The notes: a model not told the origin generated them from the sequence alone. 64,000 bases of DNA from Nocardioides sp. zg-DK7169 (GCF_013155365.1 NZ_JABJRA010000003.1:248001-312000), one strand, 5' to 3'. Positions 12,163 through 22,067 are shown, counted from the first letter of the stretch. A program made the numbers and translations.

Positions 12163-13164
12163 GTGCCTGACGCCGAGCTCGACGCCGCCGTGCCCCCTTC
12201 CGACGCCACCCCGGACTCCGGGTCCGAGACGGCCCCCGACGTCACCCCCGAGGCCTGGTCCGGCGTCCACCGCGGTCCGCTGCGCGCCGGGGAGTGGGTG
12301 CGCCTGCTGGACCAGAAGGGCCGGCGCCACAACTTCGAGCTGGTCCCGGGCAAGCGGTTCTTCTCCAACCGCGGCCACCTCGAGCACGACGAGCTGATCG
12401 GGCGCGAGGAGGGCTTCACCGTCACCTCCTCCGCCGGCGGGGAGTACCTCGTCTTCCGCCCGCTGCTCTCGGAGTTCGTGGTCTCGATGCCACGCGGCGC
12501 CGCGGTCGTCTACCCCAAGGACGCCGCCCAGATCGTGGCGATGGCCGACATCTTCCCGGGGGCCCACGTGGTCGAGGCCGGGGTCGGCTCGGGCGCGCTG
12601 ACCTGCTCGCTGCTGCGCGCCGTCGGCCCGCACGGCAAGGTCACCTCCTACGAGCGCCGCGAGGAGTTCGCCGACGTCGCGCGCCGCAACGTCACCCAGT
12701 TCTTCGGCGGCGAGCACCCCGCCTGGGACCTGCGGCTCGGCGACCTGGCCGAGGCGCTGCCCGCCTCCGGCGAGCGCTGCGACCGGATCATCCTCGACAT
12801 GCTCGCGCCCTGGGAGTGCCTGGACGCCGCCGCCGACGCGCTGCTGCCCGGCGGCATCGTGTGCGCCTACGTCGCCACCACCACCCAGCTGTCCCGGTTC
12901 GTCGAGACCGTCCGCATCCACGGCGGCTTCACCGAGCCCCAGCCCTGGGAGTCGCTGGTGCGCGACTGGCACGTCGAGGGCCTCGCCGTGCGCCCCGGGC
13001 ACAAGATGATCGGCCACACGGCGTTCCTCGTCACCGCGCGGCGCATGGCCCCCGGCCAGCGCCCGCCGCTGAAGAAGCGCCGTCCCGCCCCCGGCGCGTA
13101 CGGCCCGGACTACACCGGTCCGCGGCCCGCGGGGGTCCCGATCGAGGCCGCCGAGGGCGAGTGA
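12163..13164 (+). CDS. trmI: tRNA (adenine-58-N1)-methyltransferase
   Basis: A 333-residue class I SAM methyltransferase that makes m1A58 in the T-loop of tRNA. The N-terminal beta-barrel (about 30-110) ends in YPKDAAQIVAMADIFPG. The SAM-binding core follows with VVEAGVGSGALTCSLL, SYERREEF (acidic ribose-binding residue) and the catalytic-site motif ILDMLAPWE. The C-terminal tail is basic (KKRRPAPGAYGPDYTGP), as in actinobacterial TrmI. The GTG start follows the M50 stop by 11 bp; a TAAAGT box lies 8 bp upstream. The first 45 residues are a Pro/Glu/Asp-rich extension. A 59-bp palindrome begins 16 bp after the stop. Confidence 0.93.
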   Translation: MPDAELDAAVPPSDATPDSGSETAPDVTPEAWSGVHRGPLRAGEWVRLLDQKGRRHNFELVPGKRFFSNRGHLEHDELIGREEGFTVTSSAGGEYLVFRPLLSEFVVSMPRGAAVVYPKDAAQIVAMADIFPGAHVVEAGVGSGALTCSLLRAVGPHGKVTSYERREEFADVARRNVTQFFGGEHPAWDLRLGDLAEALPASGERCDRIILDMLAPWECLDAAADALLPGGIVCAYVATTTQLSRFVETVRIHGGFTEPQPWESLVRDWHVEGLAVRPGHKMIGHTAFLVTARRMAPGQRPPLKKRRPAPGAYGPDYTGPRPAGVPIEAAEGE

Positions 13165-13180
13165 CGCTCGCCTGAGGGCG

Positions 13181-13239
13181 ACGTTTGGTCCCCAACGACA
13201 ACGATCCGGACCTTCGGGCTGTCGTTGGGGACCAAACGT
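13181..13239 (+). repeat. 59-bp palindromic element, copy 3
   Basis: Perfect 19-nt arms at 13181-13199 and 13221-13239; the loop starts AACGATCCGG. It lies 16 bp after trmI and 123 bp before mpa. Short frames that open in its LVPNDN-type translation are not considered genes. Confidence 0.95.
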
Positions 13240-13362
13240 CCACTCGAGGCCTCCCGGAAGGCCCCCCTCCACCGGGACCGAATCGTGACCTTCGCGGCCA
13301 TTCGGCCCCTTCCGCGGCACCTCCGCGCGGGTATGGTCGCCAGCACACAGGAGGTGGCGCTG

Positions 13363-15129
13363 ATGACATCGGACAACCCGTTCGGGATGGACCAGGCCAG
13401 CACGGGCGGACCCGCCCGCGACGATCTTGCACGCCAGGTGCGTTACCTGGAGTCGGAGGTGGCCGACCTCCGCCGACGGTTGAGCGAGGCACCCGACGGC
13501 TCGCGGGGCCTCGAGCTCCGGCTGGCCGACGCGGAGCGCTCGCTCGCGGCGATGAGCAGCCAGAACGAGCGGCTCGCCCAGACGCTGCGCGAGGCGCGCG
13601 ACCAGATCCTCAAGCTCAAGGAGGAGGTCGACCGGCTGGCGCTGCCGCCGGCGACGTTCGGCACCTTCTTGGAGCGCAACGACGACGACACCGTCGACAT
13701 CCTCACCGGCGGCCGCAAGCTGCGCGTCACGGTGAGCCCGAGCCTGGCTGCGGAGGAGTTCGTGCCCGGCCAGGAGCTGCTGCTCAACGAGGCGCTCAAC
13801 GTCGTCGACGCGCTGGCCTACGAGAAGGTCGGCGAGGTGGTGATGTTCAAGGAGCTGCTCGCCGACGGCGAGCGGGTCCTGGTCATCGCCAACGCCGACG
13901 AGGAGCGCGTCGTCCGCCTCGCCGAGCCGCTGCTGCGCGAGACCATCCGCGCCGGCGACAGCCTGCTGCTCGACGCCCGCGCCGGCTACGCCTACGAGAA
14001 GGTGCCGAAGTCCGAGGTCGAGGAGCTCGTCCTCGAGGAGGTCCCGGACATCGACTACGCCGCGATCGGCGGTCTGGGCAACCAGATCGAGATGATCCAG
14101 GACGCCGTCGAGCTGCCGTACCTCTACCCCGAGCTGTTCGCCGAGCACCGCCTCAAGCCGCCCAAGGGCGTGCTGCTCTACGGCCCGCCCGGCTGCGGCA
14201 AGACGCTGATCGCCAAGGCGGTCGCGAACTCGCTGGCCAAGAAGGTCGCGGCGCGCACCGGGCAGGAGGGGAAGTCCTACTTCCTCAACATCAAGGGCCC
14301 CGAGCTGCTCAACAAGTACGTCGGGGAGACCGAGCGCCACATCCGCCTGGTCTTCCAGCGGGCGCGGGAGAAGGCGAGCACCGGCACCCCGGTGATCGTG
14401 TTCTTCGACGAGATGGACTCGCTGTTCCGCACCCGCGGCACCGGGGTGTCCTCCGACGTCGAGAACACCATCGTCCCGCAGTTGCTCAGCGAGATCGACG
14501 GCGTCGAGCTGCTCGAGAACGTGCTGGTCATCGGTGCCTCCAACCGCGAGGACATGATCGACCCCGCGATCCTGCGGCCCGGTCGCCTGGACGTGAAGAT
14601 CAAGATCGAGCGCCCCGACGCCGAGGCGGCCCGCGACATCTTCAGCAAGTACCTCGTGCCCGACCTGCCGCTGCACGCCGAGGACCTCACCGAGTTCGGC
14701 GGGGACCGGCAGGCGTGCGTGGACGCGATGATCCAGGCCACGGTGGAGCGGATGTACACCGAGACCGAGGAGAACCGCTTCCTCGAGGTCACCTACGCCA
14801 ACGGCGACAAGGAGGTCCTGTACTTCAAGGACTTCAACTCCGGCGCGATGCTGCAGAACATCGTGGACCGGGCCAAGAAGATGGCGATCAAGGACTACAT
14901 CGACCACGGCCAGCACGGGCTGCGCGTCTCGCAGCTGCTCCAGGCATGCGTCGACGAGTTCAAGGAGAACGAGGACCTTCCCAACACCACCAACCCCGAC
15001 GACTGGGCGCGGATCTCGGGCAAGAAGGGCGAGCGGATCGTCTTCATCCGCACGCTGGTCACCGGCAAGCAGGGCACCGAGCCGGGACGGTCCATCGACA
15101 CCGTCTCCAACACCGGCCAGTACCTCTGA
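13363..15129 (+). CDS. mpa: proteasome-associated AAA+ ATPase (ARC/Mpa)
   Basis: A 588-residue AAA+ unfoldase that recognises Pup and feeds pupylated proteins to the 20S proteasome. An N-terminal coiled coil (about 20-95) binds Pup. Tandem OB folds (about 95-230) are followed by the ATPase module with Walker A GPPGCGKT (about 273-280), Walker [11 protein letters not shown] and a sensor in [17 protein letters not shown]. The protein ends in Gln-Tyr-Leu, the C-terminal motif that docks on the proteasome alpha ring. The ATG at 13363 is chosen over upstream in-frame starts because an AGGAGGTG ribosome-binding site precedes it. A strong hairpin follows the stop. Confidence 0.97.
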   Translation: MTSDNPFGMDQASTGGPARDDLARQVRYLESEVADLRRRLSEAPDGSRGLELRLADAERSLAAMSSQNERLAQTLREARDQILKLKEEVDRLALPPATFGTFLERNDDDTVDILTGGRKLRVTVSPSLAAEEFVPGQELLLNEALNVVDALAYEKVGEVVMFKELLADGERVLVIANADEERVVRLAEPLLRETIRAGDSLLLDARAGYAYEKVPKSEVEELVLEEVPDIDYAAIGGLGNQIEMIQDAVELPYLYPELFAEHRLKPPKGVLLYGPPGCGKTLIAKAVANSLAKKVAARTGQEGKSYFLNIKGPELLNKYVGETERHIRLVFQRAREKASTGTPVIVFFDEMDSLFRTRGTGVSSDVENTIVPQLLSEIDGVELLENVLVIGASNREDMIDPAILRPGRLDVKIKIERPDAEAARDIFSKYLVPDLPLHAEDLTEFGGDRQACVDAMIQATVERMYTETEENRFLEVTYANGDKEVLYFKDFNSGAMLQNIVDRAKKMAIKDYIDHGQHGLRVSQLLQACVDEFKENEDLPNTTNPDDWARISGKKGERIVFIRTLVTGKQGTEPGRSIDTVSNTGQYL

Positions 15130-15137
15130 GCCACGCC

Positions 15138-15171
15138 GTCGGGCACCCGGCCTGCGCGCCGGGTGCCCGAC
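15138..15171 (+). terminator. mpa / methyltransferase bidirectional terminator hairpin
   Basis: GTCGGGCACCCGGC and its perfect complement form a 14-bp stem with a 6-nt loop. It sits 8 bp after mpa and 8 bp before the end of the convergent methyltransferase gene. There is no U-tract. Confidence 0.75.
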
Positions 15172-15179
15172 GCGCGTGT

Positions 15180-15827
15180 TCAGCCGGCGGCCGGGCCGCT
15201 CGCCGTACCGGTGCGCGCCCGGCCGTGGTGGAGGTAGCCCCACGGGCGCCCGAGCGCGGGTCCGGGGAGGTATCCGCCGCGCAGGGTCACGTCGCTCAGC
15301 CCGGCCTCCTCGAGCAGGGCCGCCGGGTCCCGGGTCAGGTGACATCCCCCGCACACGCACCGCTGGAGCGGCTCGCAGCGCCGCTGCCAGCGCGCCACCG
15401 ACCCGTCGGGGGCGGACCCGTGCTCGAGCAGGTGCAGCGACGCGCCCGGGCGCAACACCCGGGCCACCTCCCGCAGCGCTCGGACCGGGTCGGGGATGGT
15501 GCACAGCGAGAACGTCGACAGCGCCGCGTCGTACGACGCCGTCTCCGCGGGGATCCCCTGGGCGTCGAGGCCGAGGCGGCGTACCGGCACCGGGGAGGCC
15601 GCGCGCCGTGCCGCGCTGAGCCGCCAGGCGGCGTCGACCGGCTCCACGGCGTCCACGCCGCTGACGCCGGCCGGCAGGTGGGCCAGGTTGAGCCCGCTGC
15701 CGAACCCGATCTCCAGGACCCGCCCGTGCAGCCCCCGGCAGGTCCGCTCGCGCAGCGGGTCCAGACCGGGCGCGCGCAGGGAGCGGTCGGTCAGCCGCGG
15801 GAGCACGTGCCCCGTCCAGAGCCCCAT
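15180..15827 (-). CDS. class I SAM-dependent methyltransferase
   Basis: A 215-residue protein with the Rossmann methyltransferase fold. Motif I is VLEIGFGSGLNLAHLP, the acidic loop is DAVEPVD, and the post-I region is SYDAALSTFSLCTIPDP with LREVARVLRPGASLHLLEH. This pattern resembles the UbiE/TrmB-like small-molecule methyltransferases annotated as generic class I enzymes. A cysteine-rich segment (RCEPLQRCVCGGCHL) in the last third may bind metal. The gene lies on the opposite strand within the proteasome locus and probably has its own promoter (TAGAGT 6 bp before the ATG). The substrate is unknown. Confidence 0.82.
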   Translation of the reverse strand: MGLWTGHVLPRLTDRSLRAPGLDPLRERTCRGLHGRVLEIGFGSGLNLAHLPAGVSGVDAVEPVDAAWRLSAARRAASPVPVRRLGLDAQGIPAETASYDAALSTFSLCTIPDPVRALREVARVLRPGASLHLLEHGSAPDGSVARWQRRCEPLQRCVCGGCHLTRDPAALLEEAGLSDVTLRGGYLPGPALGRPWGYLHHGRARTGTASGPAAG

Positions 15828-15833
15828 GTCGTG

Positions 15834-15839
15834 ACTCTA
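15834..15839 (-). promoter_or_regulatory. -10 box of the methyltransferase gene (leaderless)
   Basis: TAGAGT on the minus strand, 6 bp before the ATG at 15827. Confidence 0.45.
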
Positions 15840-15867
15840 GGCCCGGGAATCGAGGCGCCGGGTCCCG

Positions 15868-15873
15868 TAGGCT
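15868..15873 (+). promoter_or_regulatory. -10 box of dop (leaderless)
   Basis: TAGGCT, 6 bp before the dop ATG; it starts 28 bp from the divergent methyltransferase -10 box. Confidence 0.5.
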
Positions 15874-15879
15874 CGAAGG

Positions 15880-17391
15880 ATGAGCGTGCGCCGGGTGATG
15901 GGAACCGAGATCGAGTACGGCATCTCCGTGCTCGGCCAGCCGTTGGCCAACCCGATGGTGGCCTCCACCCAGGTGGTCAACGCCTATGCGTCCTCGACGC
16001 TGCGCGCCCGGCGGGCGCGGTGGGACTTCGAGGAGGAGTCGCCGCTGCGCGACGCGCGGGGCTTCGACATGTCACGCCAGGTCGCCGACGCCAGCCAGCT
16101 CACCGACGAGGACCTCGGCTTGGCCAACGTCATCCTCACCAACGGCGCGCGGCTCTACGTCGACCACGCCCACCCGGAGTACTCCTCCCCGGAGGTGACC
16201 ACCCCGCTGGACGCGGTGCGCTGGGAGAAGGCGGGAGAGCAGATCATGCTCGACGCCCAGCGCCGGGCCGGGCAGATCCCCGGCAGCGCGCCGATCGCGC
16301 TGTACAAGAACAACACCGACAACAAGGGCGCGTCGTACGGCGCCCACGAGAACTTCCTGATGCGCCGCGCCACGCCGTTCGGCGACATCGTGCGCCACCT
16401 GACGCCGTTCTTCGTGAGCCGCCAGGTGGTCTGCGGCGCGGGGCGGGTCGGGATCGGCCAGGACGGACGCGAGCACGGCTTCCAGGTCAGCCAGCGCGCC
16501 GACTTCTTCGAGGTCGAGGTCGGCCTCGAGACCACCTTGAAGCGCCCGATCATCAACACCCGCGACGAGCCGCACGCCGACCCCGAGAAGTACCGGCGCC
16601 TGCACGTGATCATCGGCGACGCCAACCTCTCGGAGATCTCGACGTACCTCAAGGTCGGCACCACCTCGCTGGTGCTGGCGATGATCGAGGACGGCTTCAT
16701 CACCCGCGACCTGTCCGTCGACGGGCCGGTGCGGGCGCTGCGCGCGATCTCCCACGACCCGACGCTGCGCCAGACCCTGCGCCTGAAGGACGGGCGCACC
16801 CTGACCGGCGTCCAGCTGCAGATGGAGTACCTCGACCTGGCCAAGAAGTACGTCGAGGACCGCTTCGGCGCCGACGCGGACGCCCAGACCGTCGACGTGC
16901 TGGCCCGCTGGGAGTCGGTGCTGGACCGCCTCGAGCGGGACCCGATGCTGTGCGCCACCGAGCTGGACTGGGTGGCGAAGCTGAAGCTGCTCGAGCAGTA
17001 CCGCCAACGCGATGGCCTGGACTGGGACTCCGCGAAGCTGCAGCTCATCGACGTGCAGTACTCCGACATCCGCCCCGAGAAGGGGCTCTACCACCGCCTC
17101 GTCGCCGGCGGTCGGATCCAGCGGCTCCTCGACGACACCCAGATCGAGGCGGCCATGCACGAGCCGCCCGCCGACACCCGCGCCTACTTCCGTGGCCGCT
17201 GCCTGGAGAAGTACGCCGAGCACGTCGCCGCCGCCTCGTGGGACTCGGTGATCTTCGACCTCCCCGGCCGCGACTCCCTCCAGCGCGTCCCCACCGCCGA
17301 CCCGCTGCGCGGCAGCCGCGCGCACGTGGGGGAGCTGCTCGACCGCTGTAAGACCGCCACGGACCTGTTCGCCGTGCTCACGCGGTCCTGA
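15880..17391 (+). CDS. dop: Pup deamidase/depupylase
   Basis: A 503-residue member of the Dop/PafA family, related to carboxylate-amine ligases. MGTEIEYGI near the N terminus carries the metal-binding glutamate. It has the Dop-loop region (about 40-80, absent from PafA), [26 protein letters not shown], and the nucleotide-binding segment [13 protein letters not shown]. Dop removes Pup from conjugated proteins and, where Pup ends in Gln, deamidates it. Here Pup already ends in Glu, so depupylation is the expected main role. The gene is followed by copy 4 of the palindrome and then pup. Confidence 0.96.
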   Translation: MSVRRVMGTEIEYGISVLGQPLANPMVASTQVVNAYASSTLRARRARWDFEEESPLRDARGFDMSRQVADASQLTDEDLGLANVILTNGARLYVDHAHPEYSSPEVTTPLDAVRWEKAGEQIMLDAQRRAGQIPGSAPIALYKNNTDNKGASYGAHENFLMRRATPFGDIVRHLTPFFVSRQVVCGAGRVGIGQDGREHGFQVSQRADFFEVEVGLETTLKRPIINTRDEPHADPEKYRRLHVIIGDANLSEISTYLKVGTTSLVLAMIEDGFITRDLSVDGPVRALRAISHDPTLRQTLRLKDGRTLTGVQLQMEYLDLAKKYVEDRFGADADAQTVDVLARWESVLDRLERDPMLCATELDWVAKLKLLEQYRQRDGLDWDSAKLQLIDVQYSDIRPEKGLYHRLVAGGRIQRLLDDTQIEAAMHEPPADTRAYFRGRCLEKYAEHVAAASWDSVIFDLPGRDSLQRVPTADPLRGSRAHVGELLDRCKTATDLFAVLTRS

Positions 17392-17413
17392 GGGTTGACG
17401 GACCCGGCGGCGC

Positions 17414-17472
17414 ACGTTTGGTCCCCAACGACATCGATCCGGGGGTTTTCGTTGTCGTTTGGGACCAAACGA
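17414..17472 (-). repeat. 59-bp palindromic element, copy 4 (reverse orientation)
   Basis: Read on the minus strand, the loop begins AACGAAAACC. The arm at 17454-17472 has the same TTTGGGACC variant as copy 1. It starts 22 bp after the dop stop and ends 65 bp before the pup -10 box, separating dop transcription from pup. Confidence 0.95.
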
Positions 17473-17537
17473 CAACCAGATGGCGCCGCTCGGCGATTCC
17501 TGCCGCTCGAGGCACCTCACGACACCCACGGAGTGGA

Positions 17538-17543
17538 TAGGGT
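17538..17543 (+). promoter_or_regulatory. -10 box of pup (leaderless)
   Basis: TAGGGT, 6 bp before the pup ATG. It would give a pup-prcB-prcA transcript independent of dop. Confidence 0.5.
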
Positions 17544-17549
17544 CGATCC

Positions 17550-17747
17550 ATGGCACAGGAGCAGAAGCAGCCGCGGAAGTCCTCGGAGACTGACGAAGCG
17601 GTCGAGGTCACCCCGGAGAGCGACGTCGCCGAGCGCAAGGAGACCCTCGACGGCGAGGTCGACGACATCCTGGACGAGATCGACGACGTGCTGGAGTCCA
17701 ACGCCGAGGACTTCGTGAAGTCCTTCATCCAGAAGGGCGGGGAGTGA
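17550..17747 (+). CDS. pup: prokaryotic ubiquitin-like protein Pup
   Basis: A 65-residue, mostly disordered acidic protein that PafA attaches through its C-terminal glutamate to lysines of target proteins, marking them for Mpa and the proteasome. The helix that binds the Mpa coiled coil is in [27 protein letters not shown]. The protein ends in Gly-Gly-Glu, encoded directly, so no Gln deamidation is needed. It is followed after 4 bp by prcB, whose GGGGAG ribosome-binding site lies within the end of pup. Confidence 0.98.
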   Translation: MAQEQKQPRKSSETDEAVEVTPESDVAERKETLDGEVDDILDEIDDVLESNAEDFVKSFIQKGGE

Positions 17748-17751
17748 GCGC

Positions 17752-18597
17752 GTGAACGACCCTCGTCTCCCTCCCGCCTACCTGCGCCCCGGGGTGTCCT
17801 CGTTCAGCGAGTTCCTCGCCGGGCAGTCCCCGGACCTGCTGCCGGGTGGCCGCGCGCTGCCCGCCGGCCAGGCCGGTGACCTCGCGCCGCACGGCACCAC
17901 CATCGTCGCGCTGACCTTCCCCGGGGGCGTCGTGCTCGCCGGCGACCGGCGCGCCACGATGGGCAACATCATCGCCCAGCGCGACATCGAGAAGGTCTTC
18001 GCCACCGACGAGTTCACCGCCGTCGGCATCGCCGGCACCGCGGGGATCGCGGTCGAGCTGGTCCGTCTCTTCGGCGTCGAGCTCGAGCACTACGAGAAGA
18101 TCGAGGGCACCACCCTCTCGATGGACGGCAAGGCCAACCGGCTCTCCGCCCTGATCCGTGGCAACCTCGCGCTGGCCATGCAGGGCCTCGCCGTCGTACC
18201 GCTGCTGGTCGGCTACGACGTACCGGCCGGCGCCGGGCGGATCTTCAGCTACGACGTCACCGGCGGGCGCTACGAGGAGACCGGGTTCCACTCGGTCGGC
18301 TCCGGCTCGCTGTTCGCGCGCGGCGCGCTGAAGAAGCTCTACCGCAGCGACATGCGCGAGGACGAGGCGGTCATGACCGCCATCCAGGCGCTCTACGACG
18401 CGGCCGACGACGACTCCGCCACCGGCGGGCCGGACGTCACCCGGCGGATCTTCCCGATCGTGCACGTCATCACCAACGAGGGCGGGCGCAGCCTGCCCGA
18501 GGCCACCGTCGCCGAGGTCGCCGACCGGATGATCGCGGCCCGCATGTCCCGTCCCGACGGCCCGCTGGCGGGCCTTCCCGGAGGTCCCGTCGCATGA
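17752..18597 (+). CDS. prcB: 20S proteasome beta subunit
   Basis: A 281-residue precursor of the catalytic subunit. A 48-residue propeptide ends in APHG, and cleavage would expose Thr49 of [11 protein letters not shown] as the N-terminal nucleophile. Asp in [12 protein letters not shown] and Lys in [10 protein letters not shown] complete the active site. The mature subunit forms the two inner heptameric rings. The GTG start is 4 bp after pup and the 3' end overlaps prcA by ATGA. The C-terminal 20 residues are Gly/Pro-rich and probably disordered. Confidence 0.97.
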   Translation: MNDPRLPPAYLRPGVSSFSEFLAGQSPDLLPGGRALPAGQAGDLAPHGTTIVALTFPGGVVLAGDRRATMGNIIAQRDIEKVFATDEFTAVGIAGTAGIAVELVRLFGVELEHYEKIEGTTLSMDGKANRLSALIRGNLALAMQGLAVVPLLVGYDVPAGAGRIFSYDVTGGRYEETGFHSVGSGSLFARGALKKLYRSDMREDEAVMTAIQALYDAADDDSATGGPDVTRRIFPIVHVITNEGGRSLPEATVAEVADRMIAARMSRPDGPLAGLPGGPVA

Positions 18598-19397
18598 GCA
18601 TGCCTTTCTACGTCTCGCCCGAACAGCAGATGAAGGACCGGGCGGACTTCGCGCGCAAGGGCATCGCGCGCGGCCGCTCGGTGGTGGCGGTGCAGTACGC
18701 CGGCGGCATCCTCTTCGTCTCCGAGAACCCCTCCCAGGCGCTGCACAAGGTCTCCGAGATCTACGACCGGATCGCCTTCGCGGCGGTGGGGCGCTACAAC
18801 GAGTTCGAGAACCTTCGCATCGCCGGGGTCCGCCTCGCCGACATGCGGGGATACGCCTACGACCGCCGTGACGTCACCGGGCGCGGCCTGGCCAACGCCT
18901 ATGCCCAGACCCTCGGCACGATCTTCTCCAGCGGCGGCGAGAAGCCCTACGAGGTCGAGCTCTTCGTCGCGGAGATCGGCGACACCCCCGAGGAGGACCA
19001 GATCTTCCGCCTCACCTACGACGGCCAGGTCGCCGACGAGCACGGGTACGCCGTGATGGGCGGCGCCGCGGAGTCGGTGGCGAGCTACCTCAAGGAGCGC
19101 TACTCCACGGGCGCCTCGCTGGATGACGCCCTGCACCTCGCCGTCTCCGCCCTCGGCCACAACGACACCGAGGACCGGGTGATCCCGGTGGACGACCTCG
19201 AGGTCGCGGTGCTCGACCGCACCCGCACGCAGACGCGCAAGTTCCGTCGCCTCAGCCCCTCGCGCCTCGACACGATGCTCGGCGACCGGGTGCCCTCCGC
19301 CGGCGCGGTCACCACACCCGCCGCACCGGAGGCGCCGGGTGCCACCGGTCCGCAGCCGGGCGAGCCGGATCCGCCGGTGGCGCCGCCAGTCAGCTAG
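18594..19397 (+). CDS. prcA: 20S proteasome alpha subunit
   Basis: A 267-residue subunit of the outer rings, starting [33 protein letters not shown] as in actinobacterial PrcA. The N-terminal helix gates the pore. [27 protein letters not shown] is the conserved core. No processing site or nucleophilic threonine is present, as expected. Residues about 230-267 form an Ala/Pro/Gly-rich tail; in the family the extreme C terminus contributes to activator binding or is disordered. It is translationally coupled to prcB. Copy 5 of the palindrome begins 14 bp after the stop. Confidence 0.97.
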   Translation: MSMPFYVSPEQQMKDRADFARKGIARGRSVVAVQYAGGILFVSENPSQALHKVSEIYDRIAFAAVGRYNEFENLRIAGVRLADMRGYAYDRRDVTGRGLANAYAQTLGTIFSSGGEKPYEVELFVAEIGDTPEEDQIFRLTYDGQVADEHGYAVMGGAAESVASYLKERYSTGASLDDALHLAVSALGHNDTEDRVIPVDDLEVAVLDRTRTQTRKFRRLSPSRLDTMLGDRVPSAGAVTTPAAPEAPGATGPQPGEPDPPVAPPVS

Positions 19398-19411
19398 TCG
19401 ACCTCCGGGCG

Positions 19412-19470
19412 ACGTTTGGTCCCCAACGACAGCATTCCGTGCCGTTTCGTTGTCGTTGGGGACCAAACGT
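19412..19470 (-). repeat. 59-bp palindromic element, copy 5 (reverse orientation)
   Basis: Perfect 19-nt arms at 19412-19430 and 19452-19470. Read on the minus strand, the loop begins AACGAAACGG. It lies 14 bp after prcA and 86 bp before the DUF559-type gene. Confidence 0.95.
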
Positions 19471-19556
19471 CGTTCCTTTCGTCCCCGCGGCCCGCTGCCT
19501 CCACAGCCCGGCAGTCGCCCGGTTTCGCGCCACCTCGCTGGCCGCACGATCTGGGG

Positions 19557-20558
19557 GTGGCAGCGCACCGGACCGACGAGGCTCCCCGACACGACGAGGT
19601 CGTGCGTGGGCAGGTGCGGCTGACCGCGTTCCGCCGGGTCAGCCACGGCCTCTACCTCCGCAGGTCCCACGGCCTGGGGAACGAGGAGGAGTTCCTCCGC
19701 GAGCTCCGTGCCTGGGTGCAGGTGCTCCCGCCAGGAGCGGTGTTCACCCACCTCACCGCCGCGCGCCTGCGCGGGTGGCGGCTGCCCGCCGTACCGGAGC
19801 AGGTCCCCGTGTTCGCGGCAGTGCGCGGCACCGAGCGCCGTCCCCGCCGCCCAGGTCTCATCTGCTCGCGTCTCGTCGCCCGCGGGCTCGGCCCACCCGA
19901 TCCGATAGAGCTCCGGCGCGGACTGCCGGTCGACTCCGCCGAGGAGATCGTCCTGCGCGCCGCCCGCGACCTCGGCGTGCTCGACCTGGTGATCATGATC
20001 GACTCCGCCCTCGAGGCTGGCGACCTCGACCACGAGCGCATGCAGGCGGTGCTGGCCAGCGGGCGCCCCGGCGTACGCGTCGCCCGCACCGCGTACGAGC
20101 TCGCCACCCCGCGCTGCGAGTCGGCGGGGGAGACCGTGCTGCGGCTGTTCCACCAGCAGATGGAGGTCGACGTCGAGCCGCAGGTCGAGCTGTACGACGC
20201 CGCGGGCACCTTCATCGGCCGCGTGGACCTGTTGGTGCCGGCGATCGGCGCGGTCCACGAGTACGACGGGGCGGGGCACCGCGGGCAGGTCCAGCACCGC
20301 AACGACCTGCGGCGCGAGCGCGGCTGGAGCGGGACCGGCTACCACCGGCGCGGCTTCGTCCTGGACGACCTGCTCAACCACGCAGCCGTCGTGATGCACG
20401 AGCTGGACCGCGCGCTGGCGAGGCCGCACGACGCGCGCCGGATCGCGCGGTGGCGCCGCCTGGTGGCCAACTCCCTCTACGACGAACGCGGTCGCGAGCG
20501 GATCCTGAACCGCTGGCAGCGGGCCATGGGGTTCGACGATTGGTCACGTACGACATGA
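19557..20558 (+). CDS. DUF559/AbiEi-antitoxin-like protein with a PD-(D/E)XK nuclease-type domain
   Basis: A 333-residue protein. The N-terminal third (QVRLTAFRRVSHGLYLRR..AVFTHLTAARLRGW) resembles the winged-helix and linker of AbiEi-type proteins. The C-terminal third resembles DUF559/Vsr-like nucleases: Glu in CESAGETVLR, Asp in GRVDLLVP, and EYDG, then a basic segment. Proteins of this kind are common and variable in Nocardioidaceae, and their function is unsettled. The GTG at 19557 is chosen because it opens the recognisable domain; upstream codons run through palindrome copy 5. The final codons (WSRTT and the TGA) are encoded by the decayed palindrome copy 6, so elements bracket the gene. 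It sits between prcA and pafA, a spot where other genera carry unrelated insertions. Confidence 0.7.
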   Translation: MAAHRTDEAPRHDEVVRGQVRLTAFRRVSHGLYLRRSHGLGNEEEFLRELRAWVQVLPPGAVFTHLTAARLRGWRLPAVPEQVPVFAAVRGTERRPRRPGLICSRLVARGLGPPDPIELRRGLPVDSAEEIVLRAARDLGVLDLVIMIDSALEAGDLDHERMQAVLASGRPGVRVARTAYELATPRCESAGETVLRLFHQQMEVDVEPQVELYDAAGTFIGRVDLLVPAIGAVHEYDGAGHRGQVQHRNDLRRERGWSGTGYHRRGFVLDDLLNHAAVVMHELDRALARPHDARRIARWRRLVANSLYDERGRERILNRWQRAMGFDDWSRTT

Positions 20559-20594
20559 AATCGGGGGCTGAGGCTGCCGTTGGGGACCAAACCA
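20536..20594 (+). repeat. 59-bp palindromic element, copy 6 (decayed)
   Basis: The left arm (20536-20554) matches the consensus at 15 of 19 positions and the right arm (20576-20594) at 16 of 19. The loop ATGAAATCGGGGGCTGAGGCT still matches the family and the total length is still 59. It overlaps the end of the DUF559 gene, whose stop TGA (20556-20558) lies in the loop. It ends 52 bp before the pafA -10 box. Confidence 0.8.
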
Positions 20595-20646
20595 CGACCC
20601 GCCACCCCTCCGTGTCGCACATCACACCCACCACCCACCAGCGCAC

Positions 20647-20652
20647 TACTGT
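20647..20652 (+). promoter_or_regulatory. -10 box of pafA (leaderless)
   Basis: TACTGT, 6 bp before the pafA ATG. Confidence 0.5.
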
Positions 20653-20658
20653 GGGCCC

Positions 20659-22020
20659 ATGGAGCGGCGGATCTTCGGGATCGAGAACGAGTACGGCGTG
20701 ACGTGCACGTTCCGGGGGCAGCGGCGGCTGAGCCCGGACGAGGTGGCGCGGTACCTGTTCCGCAAGGTGGTGAGCTGGGGGCGCAGCAGCAACGTGTTCC
20801 TGCGCAACGGCGCGCGGCTCTACCTCGACGTCGGGAGCCACCCGGAGTACGCCACGCCGGAGTGCGACGACGTCACGGAGCTGGTGGCGCACGACAAGGC
20901 CGGGGAGCGGGTGCTGGAGGGGCTGCTGCTGGACGCCGAGCAGCGCCTGCACGACGAGGGGATCGCCGGGGAGATCTACCTGTTCAAGAACAACACCGAC
21001 TCCGCGGGCAACTCCTACGGCTGCCACGAGAACTACCTGGTCAGCCGGGCGGGGGAGTTCAGCCGGCTGGCCGACGTGCTGATCCCGTTCCTGGTGACCC
21101 GCCAGATCGTGGTGGGCGCCGGCAAGATCACCCAGACCCCGCGCGGGGCGTCGTACAGCGTCAGCCAGCGCGCGGAGCACATCTGGGAGGGCGTGAGCAG
21201 CGCGACCACCCGCAGCCGCCCGATCATCAACACCCGCGACGAGCCGCACGCGGACGCCGAGAAGTACCGCCGCCTGCACGTCATCGTCGGGGACTCCAAC
21301 ATGAGCGAGACCACCACGATGCTCAAGGTCGCCTCCTGCGACCTGGTGCTGCGGATGATCGAGGAGGGCGTGGTGATGCGCGACCTCACGATGGAGAACC
21401 CGATCCGCGCGATCCGCGAGATCTCCCAGGACGTCACCGGGCGCCGCAAGATCCGCCTGGCCAACGGCCGCGAGGCCAGCGCGCTGGACATCCAGGGCGA
21501 GTACCTCGCCAAGGCCCGCGAGTTCGTGGACCGCCGCCAGCTCAGCACCCCGGTCATCGAGCGCACCTTGGACCTGTGGGAGCGCGGGCTCAAGGCGGTG
21601 GAGGCCGACGACCTGGGCCTGGTCGACACCGAGATCGACTGGGTGATCAAGCTCAAGCTGATCGAGGCCTACCGCGCCAAGCACGGCCTGTCGCTGGGCC
21701 ACCCGCGCATCGCCCAGCTGGACCTGACCTACCACGACATCCGCCGCAACCGAGGCCTGTACTACCTGCTCGAGAAGCGCGGCCAGGTAGCCCGGGTCAC
21801 CAGCGACCTGCGCATCTTCGAGGCCAAGACGGTTCCGCCGCAGACCACCCGGGCCCGGCTGCGCGGGGAGTTCATCCGCCGCGCCCAGGAGCGACGCCGC
21901 GACTTCACCGTCGACTGGGTGCACCTCAAGCTCAACGACCAGGCCCAGCGCACCGTGCTGTGCAAGGACCCCTTCCGCGCGTACGACGACCGGGTGCAGC
22001 GCCTCATCGACGGCATGTGA
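20659..22020 (+). CDS. pafA: Pup-protein ligase
   Basis: A 453-residue ligase that phosphorylates the C-terminal Glu of Pup with ATP and links it to a target lysine. It starts [15 protein letters not shown], with metal-binding Glu and the catalytic base region in [15 protein letters not shown]. The family blocks [18 protein letters not shown] and [21 protein letters not shown] are shared with Dop, but the Dop loop is missing. A C-terminal domain (about 390-453, [24 protein letters not shown]) is as in PafA. It is separated from dop-pup-prcBA by the DUF559 gene. Confidence 0.97.
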   Translation: MERRIFGIENEYGVTCTFRGQRRLSPDEVARYLFRKVVSWGRSSNVFLRNGARLYLDVGSHPEYATPECDDVTELVAHDKAGERVLEGLLLDAEQRLHDEGIAGEIYLFKNNTDSAGNSYGCHENYLVSRAGEFSRLADVLIPFLVTRQIVVGAGKITQTPRGASYSVSQRAEHIWEGVSSATTRSRPIINTRDEPHADAEKYRRLHVIVGDSNMSETTTMLKVASCDLVLRMIEEGVVMRDLTMENPIRAIREISQDVTGRRKIRLANGREASALDIQGEYLAKAREFVDRRQLSTPVIERTLDLWERGLKAVEADDLGLVDTEIDWVIKLKLIEAYRAKHGLSLGHPRIAQLDLTYHDIRRNRGLYYLLEKRGQVARVTSDLRIFEAKTVPPQTTRARLRGEFIRRAQERRRDFTVDWVHLKLNDQAQRTVLCKDPFRAYDDRVQRLIDGM

Positions 22021-22067
22021 GCCCGCCGCCCGGCGCACCGGTGCAGGTTCCTCTCAGCATCGGCGTC

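Noticed and set aside
13185-13362. Extended N terminus or separate gene starting MVPNDN in the palindrome before mpa
   Set aside because: The frame begins inside the repeat; the true mpa start at 13363 has a strong ribosome-binding site and matches known Mpa N termini.
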